Below are positions 43,458-54,570 of a DNA stretch of 64,000 nucleotides, piece by piece. This stretch comes from Isoetes taiwanensis (Eukaryota; Streptophyta; Lycopodiopsida; Isoetales; Isoetaceae). The stretch's first letter is position 1. The number at the start of each line of letters is the position of its first letter. Below the pieces are notes generated by a model. That model had not been told where the DNA came from. It saw only the letters and a list, made by a program, of their open reading frames with translations, and searched no databases. The position numbers and the translations under genes were made by a program. The stretch is from positions 13,468,134-13,532,133 of the forward strand of contig JAJEKV010000028.1 of the NCBI GenBank assembly GCA_021234155.1, given 5' to 3'.

Positions 43458-45969
43458 AAGTCGATGTTGTTCGAGGTCTATTAGAAGAGCCAATTTATGG
43501 ATTGCGGGAGATGCCCATTCGTTGCCAGGATCATATGGAGAGGACATTTGAGACAAACTACTTTCCAAAAGGTGTTAAGGGTCCGTCTTCTGGCGTCAAC
43601 ACCGTCCCTCTAAGTGATGATACTATGCAAGATCCTGTCCAAAACGACTAATGATTGTCTACTTCCACACCAGGTCTGTCTCGAAAAAAAAATATGATGC
43701 ATGCCTGTGAGTTAACTGGATCATGCAACGACGGTGGCCGTAAACATTCAAAATCTTCAGAGCACACATTCCATAGCACAGACCCTATTTTTCTTCACTT
43801 TCGTAAAGACCTACAAAGACCTATAAATTCCGGTTGAGGAAAATCGTGTCGACCAAAATCCGAAATCTTGATTTTCTTGGACAGAACGAGAACCGACAAT
43901 TTGGCATGCTGGACGGTTAAATTGCAAAGCTGGACGGACGATTTGCATAGTCTAGCTTTGGCTTGATTACATGTCTAGCTTTGCAATTTAACCGTCACAC
44001 TTAAGTCTAGCATTGGCTTGATTACAAAAAATAATAAACCTATATTGTATATTTTCGATGAAAAGCAATAAAGAAAGCATCCTATTTAACGGTCGTGATG
44101 GGGCGAGATGAACGGCCTAGATTGCGATCTAGGCCCTATCATCCTATTGGTTTGCCATTAACGGGCCAGCCAGTCTGTGTTTTCTTTCCCGCCTTACGCA
44201 ATGGGTGGCTATGGCGATGGCCGGCTATCTGTTTTCTTTCCCGCCCTGCCTAGTTTGCACAGTGCTCCTACTCAATAGGCGGCTATGGTGATGGCCGCCT
44301 ATCTTTTCCCTTTGCTCAGCAAATCCGGCAGCAGGCAGCTATGGCGATGGCAAGCTTTGATTGTTTACAAAAATAAAGATGAATCGGACACTGCTCTAGA
44401 TGCCCAAGCGAACATACAGATCCGTCTTCCAACATGTTTTCAGGTTCCATCAAGTAAATCCGGCATGCTTGTTTATTCTGTAACCAGCATATCTCCTGTA
44501 GATGATATGCACAGGCCATATTTGCGCAGGATGGGATTTGAAATAACAACATTTAGGCGCCTCAGGGCAGATCTTCCAACTGCATCTGGCACTGCATTTA
44601 GACTATGCATCCGGTCTGTTCATGTCCATCTTTTCCATTTGCTTAGCAAATCCGGCAGCGTCCTTGCGACAATCAAGATGCTGATTCAGTTGTTTGTGGC
44701 AGCTCTTAGGTTTCTGCAAAACCTAGCTCTGGAAATAATGCATGTATCTGGTAAGAAAGGCAAACGCCATACTGCTGCTATTCACTTCATGAAGTCGCCT
44801 CCAGCCTAGTATGGCTCTGACGAGTTTCTTTCTGATATTTAGATCCAGCCTAAAATGGCTCTGCCGAGTTTTATTATGCCGTTTAATCTTCATTGGGAGC
44901 GCCTGCAACAGAGGATCATGTTGCTAAACCAGACATACGATTGTAAGAAAGTAAGGAAGTTTTTTGTCTGTTTGATTCTGTATTTGTTTACATATGATCG
45001 TGTGATTTGGTGCCTCTTATGTCCAATGCAGAAGCTCCCTGGATTTTATTTTACTTGAAAATGCTGGCGGATTGGCTATGGTGGATATCCTTTATGGCAG
45101 AAATGCCAGCCGATCTGCATGCCTTTGAAACTCGGATATGGAATGCTAAGGTGCTCATTTTGCATTTCCCTGGGCTAGACGGGCTATTTCTAGGCAGAGC
45201 CTGTTGATTCGTGCAACCTTGCCTGCTGCAGACTCCCATGGCTGCAACCTTAGCTTCTGCAGAGCTATTATTCTCAGGTAATACTATTTTTGTTTTCTTG
45301 TTCTTTATTTCACTTTTTTGTCTTGCATGCCACTGTCCTTTTCATTTTTGAAGCCAAAATTTTCTTGGAGAACTAAGATTCCACAATGAACAGGGCATTC
45401 GGGTATGGCTTGCATATATTTGGATAGCACAGCATATTTTAGTGGAGGGAATAGCTCCAGATCGAGCATTCAAGGAAGCTGACCAGCACAAAGTAATCGG
45501 GTCAATACCCTGGCTAATTGAAACAGTTGCAATCAAATTGATGTTAAAGTGATGTTCCACTTGATTTAATGTTTTTAAAACTTTTGAAATCAATTTAAGT
45601 TGATGTTTTGAACCTTAAGGGAAACCTTGGTTCCCCTGAAAATAATCTTCTGAAATGTTTTGAACTTTAAATGTTTTTGCCTAAGTTAAACCAGTGAAAC
45701 GGAGTCAAAATTTGGATTGCAACTTACAATGCCTTTTATGGACTTGTTTGGGTTCGATTCCCAAAAAGGCTTTTCTAAAATAAATATGAGCAATCAAGAA
45801 TTCAATGATATTGAAGTTATATGAGAAACAAAAATATTTAATATATTGATTTTCAAAATGTGGTTATTTTTTTTAACCACTATTGTTTTTAATTAATTTA
45901 AAAAAAAACTATGTATTGTTAGTAAATTGAAAAAAAGGCCATAGGTAGTTTTATTGATTTTTTTGCAAA
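43458..45969. other. TnD interior without recognised gene
   Basis: Contains inverted and direct CTAGCTTTGCAATTTAACCG pieces (43910-44010), and a GC-richer patch with repeated TTTCCCGCC and GGCTATGGCGATGG (44170-44350). A 174-residue frame at 44285-44809 has no family signature and uses these repeats. Confidence 0.4.
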
Positions 45970-46783
45970 CATTAGGGCGGATTTGGGGTCTGAAAATGGC
46001 CCATATCTTGGATGCCAGAATTCCACGTCATGTTTCTCGCGACCAATGATGTTTGCGCATTTTTTTTCAAAGTCAGTATTAGTTGGCAAGTAGAAAGAGG
46101 AGCAGGCTTACTTGGCATCCACATGGCGAAATTTCATAGGACATGTTTGTGCATTCATTGCAACCACATTAATGGCCCGCATTTTTCGAAAATCGTATCG
46201 CGGACCAAAATAATGGCTACTTTTTCCGGCTTATTGCACATGCCCACATGCACCAACCACCTTATCAAATTTTGGCACCAAGATTTCCATTGTTCACATT
46301 AGCGCCCTTCGTGCATCCTCTCCGCCGGCTCTTCATTTGGAATCCAAGTCTCCAATAGTGTGCGTGTTTTTCGCGGGGCAAGCATAGAGTTAAGCAACAA
46401 CGGCGTAGGCGATGTGCGGACAAGCAAGCGTGACGTTACATGCCATGTTTTTACTACCCAAATTTTCATTCGAAGTTTTCCTACTTTTCAGCTCTTCCCA
46501 TTCATCGTATTGCTCCCTGCCATTCATTCTTACAATTCAACGACCGATCGATCTGACGGTGGAAGGATATCTATCCATAGGCTCGTGGGTGAGAATGCTA
46601 TCCTTAACGAAGGGTGACTATGGAGTTACATCGCCGGAGCGACATTCATACATAATGAATAGGTAGAACTATTGGGTTCAAAATAAATGCTATAGATAGT
46701 ATATTGCAAAAAAAAAAAAGGAAGGGAGGGGGGAAGGGATTTGAAGAGGAGGATATTTGCAAATTTGCACCCTCAATAATACA

Positions 46784-48433
46784 TGGATCACACCATGCTT
46801 AAAATGCATATGCACTTTGTAAATGTGTAGTGAGATTTCGCGTCATGTGATCCTTGCTTCTTTTTTCTTCCCTCTTCTTGATTTATATTCACTCACTGAA
46901 TCAAATATTTTTCTTTGGGCTATATTTATCAGATGTCGAGGATTTGAGACTAGGGAAAAGCATTACTAGCATCGTTGTTGTCTAACATATGGACATAAGA
47001 GACATGCTTTTCCAAGATATACATTCAGGGCAATGGGCATCTAGTTTTACGTTGTAAAGTTGTGGGAGCCGAGCTTGAAAGTCGTCCCATGACCTCTTTT
47101 AAGCGAATTGTGCAAGCCTTATGAGAATGGTGTCCTTGCAATGAAGAAATGTTTGATAAGACGTGCATCCAGGGTTGTTGAAAAAATGAGTTACAAAATA
47201 TTTGCTCCATTAGAGGTGTTTACTAATGCCACGACACAAAAGCTCCAAAGATATATTGTATAAAATGTCGCTTTCATGAGCCTTTGGATCAGTTAACTCA
47301 AAGTGTCACACATGGAAACATTGTTAGGTTTGATAAAATAACATAAAAATCTTATTTAATAAAGCTTTGGTTGTTGGTAAAATGTTGGCTTATTGATTAA
47401 GTGTTTGTATTTTGCTTTGGGACCCTTTTTGAAAAAGTTTAGTTCATAAAACATAATATAACTTGGAATAATACATATTTTATATGCAAATGGGAGACTA
47501 TTGATGAGGGACTTGGTGTTTTTATCTATTGACAACAAACAAGAAAGTGGATCACACCATGCGAATTTAGTATATTCCAACCTTTTAGCTTATACAAAAT
47601 TCGCTTGGTGTGATCTTTTTGGAAAAAGATGACTTCCTATGGTAAAATTACTTTGATTATCTTTTAACAAAAGAAATATATATGTGTCTTATTTGAAGTT
47701 AAGTGTGGATATGTGACGTGCTCATTTATTGATAAAGTGTTTGCTTTTTGAAAAAGGCTAATAACTTTATGTAAGAGTTGGTAAAGTATTTTAGATGCAA
47801 ATAGGATGCTTGATGTGATCCTTCTTAAAAAAAGATATGCTCTTTGAAAAGGACTAATAACTTTATGCACTTAGGGTGGTAAAGCATTAAATGAGAAGGG
47901 GTACTTGTGTTTAATTTAAATTTGACAACAAATAAGAAAGTGGATCACACGATGCGAATTTATTGTGTTCCATTTTTGTTGCATATGTACTATTCGCTTG
48001 GTGTGATCCTTCTTGAAAAATAATATGCTCTTTGAAAAGGGATAATGACTTATATACTTAAGAGTGGTAAAGCATTTTAGATACAAATAGGAATGAGTAC
48101 TTGTGTTTAATTTTAATTTGACAACAAATAAGAAAGTGGATCACACCATGCGAATTTAATTTGTCCCTTTTTTTTGCATATGTATTATTCGCTTGGTGTG
48201 ATCCATCTTGAAAAAAAAAAATAGCTTTCAAGTAAAAGGAAAGAAAGAAATATCATATTTAAAGTGTAAAGTGTTAGTATGTAAAGTGTTGATTTATTAA
48301 AATACTATTTGTTTACGCTAAGTTGTAAGTTCAATATTTGTGTTTCTATTTACTTTTTTATGCAAGGATCACACCAGGCGAATTTCTTATATGCAATTAC
48401 TTCTGCGCATGAAGATTTCGCATCATATGATCC
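46784..48433. repeat. Five copies of a GGATCACACC hairpin
   Basis: Inverted repeats of ~70 bp at 46784-46853, 47549-47615, 47942-48009, 48138-48204 and 48366-48433. Each starts GGATCACACCATGCGAATTT (or a variant) and ends TTCGCTTGGTGTGATCC (or a variant), with unrelated A/T-rich loops. Intervening DNA is also repeated (GACAACAAATAAGAAAGT, TGCTCTTTGAAAAGG). Confidence 0.8.
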
Positions 48434-48684
48434 TCTTTAAACAAGGATGGCTTTGACCTTCAATGTTCATAAATTTTATGAATGTTTGCATATAAGAATG
48501 TCACATATCATATTTTCTTAAAAAATGGTCATCAAATGGATAAGTAGTCAAAGAGTTCTTCTACTACTTAAAGAGTTTCAAGACTCATTTTTGCTATAAT
48601 TTAAATAGCAAAGTAGTCAAAGACTTCTTGTATTAGAGGTATCTAAACACAAACACCATAACCTTTGTACTTCAAGGATTATAT

Positions 48685-48709
48685 AGGGTAAAAGAAAGCT
48701 AGGGTGTCT
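48685..48709 (+). repeat. TnF left terminal inverted repeat
   Basis: Identical to the TnC left end at 33162 and to the complement of 57754-57778. Confidence 0.9.
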
Positions 48710-49018
48710 AAAAAAAATGCCCTTACATTATGTATAATGTAGGGCATGTAGGCACCCGTTTTTGTTATTTTTTTGAATTTTAGTTAGTTGGGATATGTAA
48801 TGATTAGGAGTAGCCACGTCAGCAATTCAAAATTATGAGTGGCAGTGGCAACCAGAACGGACCTTCATTGCAATTTTTCGGAGGGAGATTGCGAAGTGTT
48901 TCCTGTTTAGGAAAAAAATTTGCCGCCGTTCAATTTTACGTGTTTCGAAAGTGATCAACGAAGTAATTCGACCGTAACTATTCTTCTTCCTCGAAATCCT
49001 TGCGAAAAAATCCAAGCA

Positions 49019-51480
49019 ATGGGCGCCTTGCCTCCTCGGGAAGTCACCCGGATTAAACAAAATTTGAAAATAGCCGATTCTAGCAAGAAAGCCGAAAAAA
49101 CAAGAGGAAGGTTCAAACCGAGGAACCGGGGCCAAAAAGAAGACTTATTTGTGAAGAACCCGTTGTTGTGGAAGCAAAGCATGTAAGATGTGTAAATGCG
49201 GATGAAATTTTTCCAGATTTACAACGGATAATGGACGAAAGCAAAGTGGGGGGCCCAAAGACATACTGGGGGTTCAAAGAATCTAGCGTGAAGCCGAGTG
49301 GGTCGAGAACTTCTACAAACATTATGAAATTGTTTTTGATGGCGGGAGGTCACAAATCGCCATGTACCGAAAGTACTTTGCTCGTGCATTTGCCCTTCAA
49401 TTGACAAGTAAAAAAAAGTAGATTGGGATACTTTTTTAAAGTTTTGGCCAAAGATTTGGCAAAGGGAGGAGCAAAAAGAATCGCTATTACAGGAAAGAAA
49501 TTGCGACCTCTAAATCCACATCCAAGGTTCCTAAATTTCAGCAAGGATTTTACCCTAAGGAAGAGCTTGAATTTGCGTAAACTCTGTTAAAGCAGTTGTC
49601 ATGGAGAGTTAATTAGCAAGACATCCAAGGTTGAAGAACTGAAAATCCAGTGATGTAATTACGTGACAATATAAATAAGATTTCGGGGAAGAAAGGATGC
49701 ACATGAAGAGGACCAGTACAGATACAAGAAGACATCAATAGTGTTCTCGGCGACGCCAGCGAGAATAAGAGAGACATCAAGGCTGTGCGGCAAGGGAGGT
49801 AGACCTTTTGATGAGAGATAGAAACAGGAAGGAAGAAATGTCAAGAGAATTCAGGAGCCATTGGAGAAAGCCATTCTGGGAGAAGGAGTTATGTGAAAAG
49901 AGGATTGCAGAACTTGAGGAGGCCCACAAAGTTCGGCTTTTGAGTGCCGCAGACGGCTTGATGATATGCATAAGTACATGATGCATTCCCCGCAGCGATT
50001 CTCCTTCAGCCCAAAACAAGCTTAATGATCTCTCCGGTGAAGAAAAATTCATATCATTGCATGGATGTGTGTTTTGCGGTAATGGCTTTGCTAATAATGA
50101 ACCTATCCTAGTTGCTCCATGCGAGCATTCATTTCATATCTTACGTTTCTCATATTCTATTTCTATTTGGACTATCCGCCCAAGAGCATGCAAATGGGAC
50201 GATAACATTTCAAAGACCTTGGGTGTGTATTAATCGGAGGTAAGCAGTATTTCATGATTTATGTTCAATTTGCTGCACCGTGATTACCGCAATGTAGAAT
50301 CCATTTACATGTAGAATCCATTTACATGTAGATTGTGCACTTAAGGTTTTGCTACAAGCATGTAGGAGTGTCTTGGTTATTTTATACTTATAGTTCCTTG
50401 GCTTGCATGTCATACATATATGTGTTTCTTACATACATGTTGTACATTCACAGGTGTAGGGTCCTAAATGTAGAACTTAAATACATAAAATTAGGAGTTG
50501 TGTAATCGAGTTTTGTGGCGTAACATTTAGAGGTATTTTATGTAATCGTGTGATGTGTACATGTGCATACATTGAGCACATTCATGTACATTACATGTAC
50601 ATTCCATCTGGATAAATAGCTGTTTACATATGTATGTACTCAAAGTACTTCAATGTAGATCGGTTCTAGTAATATGTACGACTATTGATATGTACTGAAG
50701 CGATTTAGAGACCCGATTAGTTTGAGATCGATATCCATTTGTTATGTGATTTATTTTCGAGCTTCAAAGTGCCAAAAACTACGAAAGCAGAAATTACACC
50801 ACAGATCAGTGCTTTGTTTTCAAATTCGATTTGCATTGTGTCGTGGGAAGCAATTTCTTATTCTTGGTTCGGTTTTCACAGTTTTGGAGGTTCCAAAGAA
50901 AATTGAGGTGCAAGATGTAGCCGAGGGAAAGAAAGCGGTGATTGAAGGAAAAAGCAAAATCACTATTCTAGCGGTGATGAGGTTGAGGAGGCGGCACTTC
51001 AGTGCATGGTGACATTCCACATTATGAGCGGGGAACTTCGAGATTGAGGGGGCGAGGCTAAGGCCACATCTTCAAAAGTAAAAGGCAGCAGCTAGAAGAT
51101 GTGACTCAAAGAAGAACTCCACGCCTAAAAAGCCGAAGAAGAAGATAATTGAAGCAAGAGAAAGCAGGTAAGAAAGCATTTTATTTTAGTGTACAAGAAA
51201 TGAGAAATCCATGACATCCTATGTTTCTGTGTCCTAATGAAGAGGAATATTCCGAGCATCAAGATGTAGAGCCCTATACTTTTAAGTTTGTGTCAAAACT
51301 TGCTTCCCGACATAGCAAAGGACATTTGAAATTCCCGACAATGAGAAATCGAAGAGGTTGCGACGCGAGGATTCGGACCTAATAAGAATGAAAGTGAGGA
51401 AACCAAAAAAGTAGGGAAGGAAATGGATACTGACTCCGAGAAAACAGTATCAGCAGAGCAGAAGAATGATCTCTACAGGT
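49019..51480 (+). pseudogene. TnF accessory gene, N-terminal exons (heavily altered)
   Basis: It aligns base by base with TnC 33494-35940: N-domain (CVNADEIFPDLQRIMDES, GGHKSPCTESTLLVHL), coiled coil, finger (CVFCGNGFANNEP near 50070) and Lys-rich linker. Numerous one- to four-base differences break every frame. They are concentrated where TnC has CAG or CTG (see findings), and they fall off sharply after ~51480. Either this half is truly decayed or the sequence here is unreliable. Confidence 0.6.
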
Positions 51481-51599
51481 AACTTGATCTACATTTCTTA
51501 CATTTTTTTTACATCTAGTATCCAAGTTAAAAACTTTAAAATAATATGGATAGTAGTAGACGAATGTAGATGATTTGTGTAAATGTAGTAGTCATTGAA

Positions 51600-52646
51600 C
51601 CCAGGCTGCAGTTCAATACAGGCCATACGATGCCTTGCTGAACCGAATGATGAAGCTCAAGAAGGCAAGGATTTTCCCAGGATCTTTGCCTGAAATGGAG
51701 TGTTATTTATTTGAACAAGATGTGCTGGACATGGATGTGGGGAAATTTTCCAACCGGCATGTGGATATGTATGCCAGGTACTGGACTTTGAACTTGTTCA
51801 TTTGTATGTGTAAGTCAAGTTAGTAATTGTATCCTTTTCAACTTGTTATAGGTACCTGCAGCTCTGTGTTCCAGATGATAAGAAGGCCGACGACGTCCCG
51901 GTTCTTCCCACCGGACAGCTTCATGGAATTTGCAGCATGGGCCAAGGCAAGCGAAAAAGATAAATCTATGGCAGCCTCCGAGCGTGGAAGAGATATTGTA
52001 AAGGTAGCTCTTACAGGGATAAATTGGCTGAAGTGCAGATGGATCATGATTCCAATGCTATGTAGAGTTACTGAACATCACACTTTGGCCATCTTCAACA
52101 TGGCACTTACTAAGAGTAAGAACACCATCAACATTCAGATCTTCAATTCTGCAGAGGGACATTGGCGTTGACATGCTTGCACTTAAGAGGTATTTTGTAT
52201 TTCACATCTCCTTTTATTAATATTGAGTAGATTGGATACCATGTTAGCAGCTTCTTTCATTCATTTGCTACAAAATAGATCCGGTCTTTTTGCGGGCTCC
52301 ATATCCTCACTATGGCACGCGGTTGTGTCGAAAGTGTCCCACTTTTTGAAGCATGGACAAAATCCTTCACCGGTTGTGAAGATTCATAAGTGTCCCTGGC
52401 AGAAAAGATGGGGATTCATGTGGCCTCTATGTTGCAGCTTATATGCAGAAGTTTGTAGACACAGTCGTGTGTGGTAAAACTACCAATGTGAGTGTCTCAC
52501 TTCTTTTGTCTTGCAAACAAATAGTTTTTAATACTTATTATGTAAGTATTGTTGTCACATTTGCAGATTACCCGAAACTGGTTCTTGACAAAGTATGCAT
52601 CGATCGTCGTGATGTTCTCACCCGAAAGCACTACTTCAGGAGTTAG
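51600..52646 (+). pseudogene. TnF Ulp1-type protease exons (disabled)
   Basis: The first half (51600-52188) is almost the same as TnC: LNRMMKLKKARIFPGSLPEM, WIMIPMLCRVTEHHT and IFNSAE. The acceptor before the second half reads GCGGGC where TnC has GCAGGC. In the catalytic exon the Gln-Gln pair is changed (CTGGCAG for CACAGCAG), and one extra A shifts the frame just before the Cys motif, so the peptide reads CPWQKRWGF. Protease activity from this copy is not expected. Confidence 0.7.
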
Positions 52647-52843
52647 ACCACATTCAAATCGCACCCGAACCTATTAGACCACCTGGTACTAATAAATGTT
52701 GCTAAGAAACAGCCTCTCCCTATTGTCAATGCTAAACACTATTTGATTATAAAATACACATTTTTTCATTGAATTTGAATACAATCTCTTTTTATTCAAC
52801 TCCACCATACTTTATTGATAAATTGCATGTTCTTTCATATCAG

Positions 52844-53532
52844 GTGTACAGAAAAGGTTGATAGTGTTTGATATCAATAATGTTTTGGCAAAACAAATAC
52901 ATAGGACTTTGGTATCAGATGATCAGCTAGTTGGAAATTATGACATAATAGGCAAGAAAGTGTTGTTTTTAAGGCCGCACCTAGACGAATTCCTGGAATT
53001 TGTATTTGAACACTTTGAAGTAGGAATATGGTCATCAATAGCTCCATGGAACCTATCAAGAGTAGTGGATAAAATCTTGACAATGACGCAGATAAGGGAC
53101 TTAAGGTTCACCTTCGATGGAAGCCACTATTTGGAGCTGCCTTTCCGGATTGCAGCAAGTGAAGATAAACCTTTGTATCTGAAGCCAATTGAGTTTATAT
53201 ACGAGAAGTATCCAGACAGGAATAACAGCAACACACTAATAGTAGACGACTCCGAGTACAAGATGCTCTTCAATCCCAACGAAAATTGCATATGCCCACC
53301 TTCATGGCAGGAAAGTGATGTTGAAGACACATGTCTCTTGACACTTCTGAAACCATGGCTAGAGGGTTTGTTGATAGCACCAGACCTGCAACAGTATGTG
53401 AAGCAGAATCCTTTACGCAATCCATCCGATGTACTAACAACAGCTGTTTGGAGGCAAATGCTTTCAGAGGGCTACAGGGACAGAGATGGCATGTCCAGGC
53501 TATGGACAAGCTGCAAGAAAGTAACATATTAA
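52844..53532 (+). CDS. TnF accessory protein: FCP1-like HAD domain
   Basis: Last exon, after acceptor TATCAG (52843). It is intact for ~229 residues: QKRLIVFDINNVLAKQ (motif I, Asn at the usual second Asp), LRPHLDEFLEFVFEHFEVG, IWSSIAPWNLSRVVDKI (motif II Ser), KPIEFIYEKYP (Lys) and LIVDDSEYKMLFNP (motif IV Asp pair). A C-terminal tail follows with LEGLLIAPDLQQYVKQNPL. The tail resembles the end of plant FCP1-like proteins as I recall them. Clearly homologous to the TnB domain at 20442 and ~97% like TnC. FCP1/SCP enzymes remove phosphate from Ser in Pol II tails or other proteins; activity here is unproven. Confidence 0.75.
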
Positions 53533-53772
53533 AACAGCAGAATAGTATGTACTGGCTTCACATCGGCTGTGACCAGATTTTGAATGTAAATTAATGTTAA
53601 TATAAAACATGAACAACAGACTTGTATATATTGGCATCATATATGATATGACCAGGTTGTATATCTTGTGATATGTAATACAAGAGTTTTTGTCTCCATA
53701 CATGTTCCACTTTCTGCTTTGTTTCATGAATCAAAAGAAAAGCTATTGATATCCATTATAACAGAACAAGTT

Positions 53773-54322
53773 CACAGACTAGTTTAACTTCTTCATGCAA
53801 CAATTGATGAACATTTTGTACTTTTCGATATACATTGTGCTTGGAAACGAGAAGATATTGTGTGATCTTGAAATTTAAGTATCAAAATGCACTTCAGATT
53901 AAAAATAAGTAAATAAGAAAAAACTTGCAGCAATCGACTATTTTTCTCAACATAACACAGACTAGTTTAACTTCTTCATGCAACAATTGATAAACATTTT
54001 GTACTTTCTGATATACATTGTGCTTGGAAGCGAAGATATTGTGTGATCTTGAAATTTAAGTATCAAAATGCACATCGATTAAAAAATAAGTAAATAAGAA
54101 AAAACTTGCAAACAATCGACTAGTTTTCTCAACATAACTGAGACTAGTTTAACTTCTTCATGCAACAATTGATAAACATTTTGTACTTTATGATATACAT
54201 TTTGCTTGGTCACGAGAAGATATTACGTGATAATTGAAATTGAAGTATCAAAATGCACTTCAGATAAAAAATAAGTAAATAACAAAAAACTTACAAAGAA
54301 TCGACTAGTTTTCTCAACATAA
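53773..54322. repeat. Three ~183-bp tandem repeats between convergent genes
   Basis: CACAGACTAGTTTAACTTCT ... TTTTCTCAACATAA recurs at 53773, 53956 and ~54139. It sits where the two TnF genes meet and may hold both 3' ends. Confidence 0.8.
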
Positions 54323-54570
54323 GAAGAAGATGATGGCAAATATGAAAGTTCCTTTGTACGTAACTTAGTCATGTGCACTCAACAATCTCGGGGTAGGCTT
54401 GATATAAGCATGTCATGCACCTCTCGTGTGATCATATATTTGTGACGTGCCCCTTCAACTTATGCTTGACCTGCCGTGATCGTGAACTTTGCTCCAATTC
54501 TGATTCATTTGGTACCAATACTATTTTGTCATCCAAGCAACTTGTACTTGTGCTTTGTGCCTTGTAGCGG

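Noticed and set aside
44285-44809. 174-residue open frame
   Set aside because: No motif, overlaps local direct repeats, no splice or promoter context.
36718-48684. A right end for TnC before TnF
   Set aside because: I looked for CTAGCTTTCTTTTACCCT between the two left ends and found it only at 57.76 kb, where it pairs with TnF; the TnF/TnC alignment places TnC's continuation at 59603 instead.
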